30,803 nt of DNA from JAENVU01 sp031362155 (GTDB lineage Bacteria; Actinomycetota; Acidimicrobiia; IMCC26256; JAENVU01), in the NCBI GenBank assembly GCA_031362155.1, contig JANLRZ010000132.1:1-30803 (forward strand), given 5' to 3'. The position numbers and the translations under genes were made by a program. The notes beneath the pieces are model-generated. The model had not been told where the DNA came from. It did no database searches and saw only the letters and a list, made by a program, of their open reading frames with translations. Numbering within the stretch: the stretch's first letter is position 1; each line of letters begins with the position of its first letter. Below, piece by piece: positions 15,408-22,239 of the stretch.

Positions 15408-18400
15408 TCATCGCCGCCAGCGGTCGGCCAGCGACGCTATCGGCAACGTCAGCAGATCGACGACGGGGATGGTCCCGAGGACCGCATCGTCGATCTCGGG
15501 CTCGGTCTCGGTCACCGCACCGCGCAGTGCCGAATATCGGTGCCGGTAGCCGGTGAGCACGCCCCGAGCGACCTCGGGCGAGAGTCGCTCCGGCAGTTCG
15601 AGGTGGAGCAAGGTCAGGCCCACCGTCGCCGCGCCCTTGACCTCGGGAACGATGGCCACGATGCGTCCATCGACTCGGCCGCGGGTGACGAACACCTGGC
15701 GTTCGGCGGCCACGCTCTGCTTCGTGCCTCGCAATCGGGGGTCGGCCTCCGCGCGCGAGGTCATCGTCGTCGCGATCCCGCCCCGATCCACGACACTGAT
15801 CGTCGCATCCGTCGTGTCCGGGTCCCCGTCGATTCGGTACCGCGTGAACCCCAACACCTCGACCACGGCCGGATCGAGGTCGACCAGGGTGCGGAGGATC
15901 TTGTAGGTCAGGCCGTCTCGCGGCGTTCCCGCATCGAGCACGGCCTGCACCAGCGGCACGTGGAGCAGCGTCTCGTCCGACCGCGAGATCCCCACCGTCA
16001 CCGTCTTCGCCTGATGCTTGATCGCGTCGACGGGGCGGGTCAGCTGTTCGATGGCCGCGGTGAGCGCGACGGTGAGGTCGTCGGCCACGATCGCGGGCGT
16101 ACCCAACGTGCCGTGCTCCGCGCTGTACGCGTCGAGCGAGATCATCCCCGACGCGTACCGGAGCACGCTCGCGAGTTGGACGGCAGTCCCGGCCTCGAGC
16201 GATCCGTCGTACCGACCGGAACGCAGACCGTCGAAGAACTGACCCGCCAACGGCACTAGCTCGGCGGCCAGCGAATCGAGGTCCGGGCCGATCGCGGCCG
16301 CCTCGATCGCCGCCCGCGCTTCGCGCAGGGGGCGCGCGGTCTCATCGATCGCGAGCGCCGCTTCGTACCCGAACAAATGACCGGCCATGGCGCTGAGGAC
16401 GAACCCCAGCTGCGGGTGAACCCTCGGCACCGTGATGACGTCGATCGCCGCGCCGTACCGATCGTCGTCGTCGGATACCACCGCGATCGCCGCCGCCTTG
16501 TGGGCGCGGTAGATCGCCAACTCCTTCGCGACGTCGTCGGCCGTCGAACCGGTGAGGCCGGCCGCGCACACCACGATCAACGGCTCCGACGAGAGGTCGA
16601 TGTGCTTCTTGTCTTCCGTGCCGTCGCAGGCGATCGACTTGTAGCAGAGCTCGGAGAGCTTGATCCGGACTTCGTGGGCCGCAATCCGGTTCGCACCGTT
16701 GCCGACCACCGCCCAATATCGACGCGACGGCGCATGGGCGTGGGCGGCGCGCGCGATGACCGCTCGCCGATCGAGGACCGCGGTCATGGCATCGGGCAAC
16801 GCGCGCAGTCCCCGCAGCAGCTCGTCGCTGCGAGCCGTCACACCCAAGGCTTCCGCGAGCGCCTCGGCCAGCAGAAACCCGGCGGCGACCTGCGCGTAGA
16901 AGGCCTTCGTCGACGCCACACTCATCTCCACGTCGCGCCCATCGGCTGTGTAGAGCACACCATCGGCGCGGTCCACCAGATCGCTGTGGCGACGATTCAC
17001 GATCGCGATGACCGCCGCCCCGCGAGACCGAGCCAGGTCCACCGTGGTGTTGGTGTCGGTCGTGGTGCCGCTCTGCGAGATCGCCACCACCAGCGCGTCG
17101 CTCATGTCGCTCGTGAGGCCGAATCCGGAGAGCTCGGTCGCCAGCATCGCCTGCACGCGGAGTGGATGGGTCGCGCCAATGGCATCGGTGAGCGCCGCGG
17201 CAAGACTTTGCCCGGCGACCGCGGCCGTCCCCTGACCGATCACGATCACCCGACCGATCGTGCCGGCACCCAGCCGAGCCCGCAGCTCGGCCGGGATCGT
17301 GTCGGGTCCGAGCTCGACGTGGAGCCGACCGTCGGTCTCGAGCAGTTTCCCCCGCAGCGTCTTGCGGAAGGACTGCGGCGCCTCGGTGATCTCCTTCAAG
17401 AGGAAGTGCGGGTAGTGACCCCGATCGATGTCACGGGTGGTGATCTCGGCGTGGACGAACTCGTCGGAGGCCACGGGAATAGCGGTGCCGTCGTACGCGA
17501 ACCGTTGGATGCCGTCGACCTCGCCCGCGCGAGTGGCGTCGAGCACAACGATCTGCCCTCGGCTCCCCGCGGGATTCGCGGGGTTGGCCGGCGTCTCGCC
17601 GTCGAGCCGGAGGTACGTACGGGTCTCTTCGACCACTCCGTACGGCTCGCTGGCCACGATGAAGGCGTCTTCGGCGACACCGACGTACACCCCCTGGCCG
17701 CTCCCTCGCAACGCGAGGAAGACGCGGCCCGGCGCGGCACTGGTGTGCGCGCCGATGGCCACCGATCCTTCGAAGGTGGCCACCGCGTCCCGGAAGGCGT
17801 CGACCGGGTCCTGCCCGCCATCGATCCCCCGAGCGAGCAACGCGGGAATGACCTTGGCGTCGGTCGTGATCTCGGGCGCGATGTCGAGCGAATGCAGACC
17901 CACGAGCTCGGCGTAGTTGTCGACATCGCCGTTGAGCGCGGCGGCCGCGTACGACGAGCCGAACCGGCTGATCTCGGCCTGGTCGAGCGGGTGGGCGTTG
18001 GCTTCCGAGATGATGCCGACACTCGCCCAGCGTGTGTGTCCGAGCACGACGACTTCGGCGGTCGGGCTGGCCAGCGTCCGGTGGAGCAGATCGTCACTCG
18101 CAATGGCCCGTCGCAACATCGCAACGTTGTCGCCGAGTTCGCCGATCTCGGCGGCGGCTTTGTAGACGAAGCACCGCGCCCCCTCGACCAGGCGCACTGC
18201 ACTCGACCGATGGAGATCGTCGGTCCGCGCCGCGCACTCGGCGAGCGTGTCCGGGTCCGCGCGGTCCAGCGCCTGATCCCGGACCACAATTTCGAGCCCC
18301 GCCGAATCACGACCGCGAACCTCGAGCCGGTCGATGGCGGCGAGTGCGACATGAATCGAGAGGTAGCCGTCGATGGTCGCCGGCTCGTGGATCCCGCGGG

Positions 18401-18824
18401 TCAATGCACCCACCGCAGCCGCGGTTCCGACGCGATCGGTCCGCAACGACCACAGATTGTCCTTGACGTCCGCCAGGGCCGCGTTGAGTGACTCACCGGC
18501 GGCCGCGGCGGCGATAGCGCGATCACCGTCGAGGGCAAGATCGAAATCAGCGATCAGGCCCGCCTGCCGATCCAGCTCCTCCAGAAATCGGGACGCGTCG
18601 TGACTGCCCGTGATCAGCGCCCGCACGCCCGGGCCGCCACGCAGCAGTGCGTCCACGGTTCCGAGGTGATGCGCCGCCGCCTCGAGGTCTTCGATCCAAC
18701 TCGCCGCGCCCGAGGTGGCGCGGGTCAGGTCCGCGGTGGCCGCGGCCGCGATCTCGGTGAGCGCCGCCAGTTCCGGTGGAGTCCGATCCGAGGGGCGGCG
18801 CAGAACCGCCACGATGCCGCACAT
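15408..18824 (-). CDS. glmS: GlmS-like glutamine-fructose-6-phosphate aminotransferase, very long form
   Basis: 1138 residues, nearly twice the usual ~610. Cys2 follows the initiator Met (MCGIV), the Ntn glutaminase nucleophile. After it comes an extra, largely helical block (about 10-155) before RLEVRGRDSAG (167-176), which in ordinary GlmS lies near residue 25. Then HTRWASVG (263-270), NGDVDNY (298-304) and KEITEAPQSF (477-486), SIS1 with AISQSGTTTDT (581-591) and VASTKAF (636-642), SIS2 with EVRIKLSELCYKSI, and the terminal KHQAKTVTVG motif (936-945). A further 193 residues follow with no domain I recognise. ATG 18824 has GGAGG 4 bases upstream. Next to glmM it should supply glucosamine-6-phosphate for UDP-GlcNAc; the role of the extra blocks is unknown. 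Confidence 0.85.
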   Translation of the reverse strand: MCGIVAVLRRPSDRTPPELAALTEIAAAATADLTRATSGAASWIEDLEAAAHHLGTVDALLRGGPGVRALITGSHDASRFLEELDRQAGLIADFDLALDGDRAIAAAAAGESLNAALADVKDNLWSLRTDRVGTAAAVGALTRGIHEPATIDGYLSIHVALAAIDRLEVRGRDSAGLEIVVRDQALDRADPDTLAECAARTDDLHRSSAVRLVEGARCFVYKAAAEIGELGDNVAMLRRAIASDDLLHRTLASPTAEVVVLGHTRWASVGIISEANAHPLDQAEISRFGSSYAAAALNGDVDNYAELVGLHSLDIAPEITTDAKVIPALLARGIDGGQDPVDAFRDAVATFEGSVAIGAHTSAAPGRVFLALRGSGQGVYVGVAEDAFIVASEPYGVVEETRTYLRLDGETPANPANPAGSRGQIVVLDATRAGEVDGIQRFAYDGTAIPVASDEFVHAEITTRDIDRGHYPHFLLKEITEAPQSFRKTLRGKLLETDGRLHVELGPDTIPAELRARLGAGTIGRVIVIGQGTAAVAGQSLAAALTDAIGATHPLRVQAMLATELSGFGLTSDMSDALVVAISQSGTTTDTNTTVDLARSRGAAVIAIVNRRHSDLVDRADGVLYTADGRDVEMSVASTKAFYAQVAAGFLLAEALAEALGVTARSDELLRGLRALPDAMTAVLDRRAVIARAAHAHAPSRRYWAVVGNGANRIAAHEVRIKLSELCYKSIACDGTEDKKHIDLSSEPLIVVCAAGLTGSTADDVAKELAIYRAHKAAAIAVVSDDDDRYGAAIDVITVPRVHPQLGFVLSAMAGHLFGYEAALAIDETARPLREARAAIEAAAIGPDLDSLAAELVPLAGQFFDGLRSGRYDGSLEAGTAVQLASVLRYASGMISLDAYSAEHGTLGTPAIVADDLTVALTAAIEQLTRPVDAIKHQAKTVTVGISRSDETLLHVPLVQAVLDAGTPRDGLTYKILRTLVDLDPAVVEVLGFTRYRIDGDPDTTDATISVVDRGGIATTMTSRAEADPRLRGTKQSVAAERQVFVTRGRVDGRIVAIVPEVKGAATVGLTLLHLELPERLSPEVARGVLTGYRHRYSALRGAVTETEPEIDDAVLGTIPVVDLLTLPIASLADRWRR

Positions 18825-18880
18825 GAAGCCTCCAGCCTACAGGGGGCGACTCCGACCTCGAACGGCCGGGCCGGCCGAAC

Positions 18881-20248
18881 TCAACCGGCGCCGAGCGCGT
18901 CGGTGAGTGCGAGCACCAGGCGATCGGTCGCCGCCCGGGCCTGCGCCGCGTCGGCGGCCTCGACCATCACCCGAACCACCGGTTCGGTACCCGACGGTCG
19001 CACCAACACCCGCCCTTCGCCGGCCAAGCTGGTCTCCACCGCGGCCACGTCGGCCCAGAACTGCGTCGCCCGGTCGAGACCCCCGCGATCGAGCACCCGA
19101 ACGTTGGCCAACACCTGTGGATACTTCGTGACCACGCTCGCCAGTTCGGCCAGCGGCCGACCGGAGCGCACCATCGCGTCGAGCAGGAGGATGCCGGTGA
19201 GCGGACCGTCGCCCGTCACCGCAAACTCCGACTCGATGATGTGCCCCGACTGTTCACCGCCCAGCACGAGGTCGTGGTCTTCCATCGCGGCAATCACGTG
19301 CCGGTCGCCGACGGGCGTCACGATCACGTCGATGCCGTGAGGTTCGAGGGCCCGACGCAGCCCGAGGTTGGCCATCACCGTGGTGGCGATCGCGTCGTTG
19401 CGGAGGCGACCCCGCGCGTGGAGATCGATCGCCAAGATCGCGAGGATATGGTCGCCATCGACGATGGCGCCGGCGGCGTCCACGGCGACGATGCGGTCGG
19501 CGTCGCCGTCGAACGCAAGACCGACGTCGGCACCCGCGGCGACGACCGCGGCCGCGATCACCTCAGGGAAGGTCGATCCGCACCCAGCGTTGATGTTCGT
19601 GCCGTCGGGAGTGGCGTGGATGACCTCGACGGTCGCGCCCAGCTCCCGCACTGCGCGCGGCCCGACGTCCGACGCAGCACCGTTCGCGGCATCGACCACC
19701 ACGTGGAGACCGGCGAAGGGCGTCCCGCCACCGGTCGTCGCGACCAGGTGCGCGACGTACGCATCGGCGGCGTTCGCTACCGGCGTGATCGCACCGGGCG
19801 TGATCGAACTGGGCGTGATCGAACCCGGCGACGCGGCCGGCACTGCGTCCATTCCCAACGCTGCGGCCAACGCGGCTTCGACCGCGGCCTCGGTGTCGTC
19901 GCGCAGCTTGCGGCCACCCGGCTCGAACAGCTTGACGCCATTGTCGGAAAACACGTTGTGGCTGGCGGAGATCATCACGCCAGCTGCACCCGTCGCAGCA
20001 CAGGTCGCGGCCAGGCCCGGAGTCGGGAGCATCCCGAGGAGTTGCACTGCGCCGCCGGCCTCGGCGATGCCGTCGGCGATAGCGGCCTCGAGCGCAGGTC
20101 CGGATTCACGCGGGTCGCGCGCAATCAGGAACGGAACATCGGCACCCAGCGCAACCACGGCGGCGCGACCGAGCGCGTGAACCAACTCCACCGTGAGTTC
20201 CGAACCCGCGGCACCGCGAATTCCGTCGGTACCGAAACGCGGCGCCAT
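18881..20248 (-). CDS. glmM: phosphoglucosamine mutase
   Basis: 455 residues. FGTDGIRG at the N-terminus, active-site ISASHN with phosphoserine S96, the Mg loop DGDADR, GGEQSGHI, and the phosphate-binding RPSGTEPVVRVM near the end define GlmM. It converts glucosamine-6-phosphate to glucosamine-1-phosphate, the step after GlmS. Between domains 1 and 2 it has a short five-residue repeat ending in ITP (142-156) coded by a 15-bp tandem repeat. ATG 20248 lies 21 bases after the rpsI stop; glmS follows after 56 bases. Confidence 0.95.
   Translation of the reverse strand: MAPRFGTDGIRGAAGSELTVELVHALGRAAVVALGADVPFLIARDPRESGPALEAAIADGIAEAGGAVQLLGMLPTPGLAATCAATGAAGVMISASHNVFSDNGVKLFEPGGRKLRDDTEAAVEAALAAALGMDAVPAASPGSITPSSITPGAITPVANAADAYVAHLVATTGGGTPFAGLHVVVDAANGAASDVGPRAVRELGATVEVIHATPDGTNINAGCGSTFPEVIAAAVVAAGADVGLAFDGDADRIVAVDAAGAIVDGDHILAILAIDLHARGRLRNDAIATTVMANLGLRRALEPHGIDVIVTPVGDRHVIAAMEDHDLVLGGEQSGHIIESEFAVTGDGPLTGILLLDAMVRSGRPLAELASVVTKYPQVLANVRVLDRGGLDRATQFWADVAAVETSLAGEGRVLVRPSGTEPVVRVMVEAADAAQARAATDRLVLALTDALGAG
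19782..19826 (-). repeat. 3 x 15-bp tandem repeat inside glmM
   Basis: Plus-strand units ggcgtgatcgcaccg, ggcgtgatcgaactg and ggcgtgatcgaaccc. In glmM they encode GSITP-SSITP-GAITP in the linker between domains 1 and 2. The unit is a multiple of three, so copy changes would keep the frame. Confidence 0.85.
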
Positions 20249-20269
20249 GGAGCGCGAACGAACGCTCGA

Positions 20270-20662
20270 CTACCGCTTGGAGTACTGCGGCGCCTTGCGG
20301 GCCTTCTTGAGGCCGTACTTGCGCCGTTCCTTCTCCCGCGCGTCACGCGTGAGGAGTCCGGCCTTCTTCAGTGCCGGGCGAGCTTCGGGGTCGAGTGCAA
20401 CCAGGGCCCGTGCGATGCCGAGTCCCAACGCGCCGGCTTGACCGGTGGTTCCGCCGCCGCGGATGGTGGCGTCGACGTCGTACACGTCGGCCGTCTGGGT
20501 GATGCGCAGACCCTCGGTCGCCGCCATGCGATGCGTGGCGATATGAAAGTACTGCTCGAACTCACGAGCGTTCACCACGATCTTGCCGGTGCCGGGACGA
20601 AGCCGGACGCGGGCGACGGCTTCCTTGCGGCGGCCGGTCGTCTGGATGAGGGGCTTGCTCAC
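20270..20662 (-). CDS. rpsI: 30S ribosomal protein uS9
   Basis: 130 residues. TTGRRKEAVARVRLRPG, the GGGTTGQAGALGLGIARAL block, and the basic tail ending KAPQYSKR, which reaches the P-site tRNA, are textbook uS9. The start is GTG 20662, overlapping the rplM stop by 4 bases, so the pair is translationally coupled as in most bacteria. glmM follows closely. Confidence 0.97.
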   Translation of the reverse strand: MSKPLIQTTGRRKEAVARVRLRPGTGKIVVNAREFEQYFHIATHRMAATEGLRITQTADVYDVDATIRGGGTTGQAGALGLGIARALVALDPEARPALKKAGLLTRDAREKERRKYGLKKARKAPQYSKR

Positions 20663-21111
20663 TTGGCGTTCCTCGACGGTTGGGTCAGGGTCCGCGTCTG
20701 CGGCTCCTGCGCGGCGTGCGGGTGGGTCGGGCCCGAATAGACCCGCAGCTTCGTGAGCTGGGCGCGACCGAGACGGCTCTTCGGCAGCATCCCGCGGACG
20801 GCGAGTTTGATGACCCGCTCGGGGTTGCGGCCCATGAGGTGGCCGAGGTTCTCGGAGCGGATGCCGCCCGGATAGCCGGAGTGGCGGTAGTAGAGCTTGT
20901 CTTCGGACTTGCGCAGCGAGATGTCGAGCTTGCTCGCGTTGACCACGATCACGTGGTCGCCGACGTCCACGTTGGGCGCCCAGATCGGCTTGTGCTTGCC
21001 GCGCAGGAGGTGCGCGATCTCGGTCGCCAGGCGCCCGAGCACGATGCCTTCGGCATCAATGACGTGCCACGCGTGGTGAATATCAGCTTCTTTGGGATGG
21101 AAGGTCCGCAC
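20659..21111 (-). CDS. rplM: 50S ribosomal protein uL13
   Basis: 150 residues. RTFHPKEADIHHAWHVIDAEG, LGRLATEIAHLLRGKHKP, DHVIVVNASK, YYRHSGYPGG and AVRGMLPKSRLGR are standard uL13 blocks. The start is GTG 21111, where the family N-terminus begins; the frame is open 21 codons further upstream without family similarity. This is the first gene of the 14-gene minus-strand train and is divergent from the accessory cassette. Confidence 0.96.
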   Translation of the reverse strand: MRTFHPKEADIHHAWHVIDAEGIVLGRLATEIAHLLRGKHKPIWAPNVDVGDHVIVVNASKLDISLRKSEDKLYYRHSGYPGGIRSENLGHLMGRNPERVIKLAVRGMLPKSRLGRAQLTKLRVYSGPTHPHAAQEPQTRTLTQPSRNAK

Positions 21112-21198
21112 AGATCCACTCTCTCGACATCGGGCCCACCTCAGGAACTCCCCGAGCCGGGCGCGCGCGACCACAACGGGCCGTACACAAGGGAGGGA

Positions 21199-21228
21199 AC
21201 ACTACTCGTCCCCGCCAGACGGGGCCAA
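21199..21228 (-). promoter_or_regulatory. candidate rplM promoter
   Basis: On the minus strand TTGGCC (21228-21223) and TAGTGT (21204-21199) are 18 bases apart; the latter fits the actinobacterial TANNNT -10. It would give a leader of about 80 bases before GTG 21111. The boxes are weak matches. Confidence 0.35.
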
Positions 21229-21353
21229 GCGAGGCCGTCAAACTCCGTCCGGCCCAGAACAAAGGCCACTTGGGCGGTCGAGCGGTTGGCGCTCGCCCGC
21301 GAGAACCCCAATCATGCGGACCTCCGAGCCCCGACTCTACGAGGCGGGACCGA

Positions 21354-21383
21354 TTGTTACCGATCAATCTGCACGCATATATG
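21354..21383 (+). promoter_or_regulatory. promoter of the repressor-nucleotidyltransferase cassette
   Basis: TTGTTA (21354-21359) and TATATG (21378-21383) are 18 bases apart, an AT-rich island in GC-rich sequence. Transcription would start at about 21390-21392, on the GTG of the first gene, predicting a leaderless mRNA. Confidence 0.6.
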
Positions 21384-21389
21384 CTTGCA
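21370..21389. promoter_or_regulatory. 20-bp near-perfect palindrome over the -10 box (likely autoregulatory operator)
   Basis: TGCA-N-GCATATATGC-N-TGCA. The central ten bases are a perfect palindrome and the outer TGCA arms match; only the single N pair breaks symmetry. It covers the -10 box and ends 2 bases before GTG 21392, which suits self-repression by the Xre protein encoded right behind it. Confidence 0.65.
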
Positions 21390-21391
21390 CC

Positions 21392-21706
21392 GTGTCTGCC
21401 GCATACACAATCTGTCGGGAGGCTCGGCGTCGAGCCGGCCTCAGCCAGCGCGAGCTCGCGCGACGAACCCAGGTCTCGGCGGCGTCCATCGCTCGCATCG
21501 AGCGCGGTCGCATGGAACCCACGCTCGACCTCCTCGAGCGGCTCATCGCGGGCTGCGGCGAGGAACTCCTGATCCGCTCGGAAGCGATCGACTGGGGCCG
21601 ACGGTCCACGTGGGGTGATCTCGACTTCGAGGGTCGACTCCGGGCAATCCGCTCGGCGAGCGAGTTCGCTCATGTCGCGGCGACCTCCAACCTGGCGACG
21701 CCGTGA
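21392..21706 (+). CDS. Xre-family helix-turn-helix repressor (putative antitoxin)
   Basis: 104 residues. Residues 5-58 are a classic Xre helix-turn-helix: REARRRAGLSQRELARRTQVSAASIARIERGRMEPTLDLLERL, with LSQRELA as helix 2 and SAASIARIE as the recognition helix. The tail (59-104) is acidic to neutral and could bind the partner. The start is GTG 21392, since the AYTICREA segment just after it is where such proteins begin and the promoter leaves almost no leader; the frame is open further upstream. The stop overlaps the nucleotidyltransferase start (GTGA). The pair looks like a toxin-antitoxin unit, but this has not been shown for this sequence. Confidence 0.82.
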   Translation: MSAAYTICREARRRAGLSQRELARRTQVSAASIARIERGRMEPTLDLLERLIAGCGEELLIRSEAIDWGRRSTWGDLDFEGRLRAIRSASEFAHVAATSNLATP

Positions 21707-22239
21707 CCGTCTGGACCAACTCGACCGTACCCCTCGATGCGGCGCGCATCTTGTCGACGTTGGCCGAGCACGGTGTGCACTTCGTGCTGGTCGGTGGCCT
21801 CGCGGCGGTGGCCTACGGATACACCGGACTCACCCAAGACGCAGACGCGGTCCCCGCGTTCGACGATGCCAACGTCGATCGACTCTGCGGTGCTTTGGTT
21901 GCACTCGACTCCCAAGTGTTCGCCCATCCCGACCGTCGTGACCTCGGGTTCGACGGGGCGCCGCCGGAAGCCCGCGGTTTCGGCTTCGATCGGGCGACCC
22001 TGCGGACCCGGACCGCATGGCAGTTCAGTACGAGTGCCGGACCGCTCGACGTCCTGTTCGCCATCGACGGCCCGGGCGGTTACGACACCCTGATCCGCAC
22101 CGCAACCACCGTGGCGGTCGCCGGTTGGGAGATCCGGGTCGCCTCACTCGACGATCTGATCGAGTCGAAGGAGGCGAGCGGACGGGACAAGGACCTGCGC
22201 GCCTTGGGCGAACTGCGCCGCCTTCGGCGGGGACGATGA
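21703..22239 (+). CDS. AbiEii/MenT-like nucleotidyltransferase (putative toxin)
   Basis: 178 residues of the DNA polymerase-beta-like nucleotidyltransferase superfamily. The catalytic core is VLVGGLAAVAYGYTGLTQDADAV (residues 28-50): the G-G turn followed by D46 and D48 as metal ligands. PLDVLFAIDGPGGYDTLI carries a further family Asp, and the C-terminal SLDDLIESKEASGRDKDLRAL block is typical of the small toxin-like subgroup. Related toxins add nucleotides to tRNA 3' ends or to proteins; the target here is unknown. GTG 21703 overlaps the repressor stop, and its own stop overlaps the next start (ATGA). Confidence 0.8.
   Translation: MTVWTNSTVPLDAARILSTLAEHGVHFVLVGGLAAVAYGYTGLTQDADAVPAFDDANVDRLCGALVALDSQVFAHPDRRDLGFDGAPPEARGFGFDRATLRTRTAWQFSTSAGPLDVLFAIDGPGGYDTLIRTATTVAVAGWEIRVASLDDLIESKEASGRDKDLRALGELRRLRRGR

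Noticed and set aside
16377..18491. Long plus-strand open frame opposite glmS
   Set aside because: It is a shadow of a gene with all GlmS motifs, and its own translation has no recognisable domain.
18825..18880. Possible glmS leader ribozyme or terminator between glmM and glmS (palindromic CGGCCGGGCCGGCCG at 18863-18877)
   Set aside because: The 56-base gap is far too short for a glmS ribozyme. The palindrome lies upstream of the glmS start and has only a 5-bp stem with no T-run.
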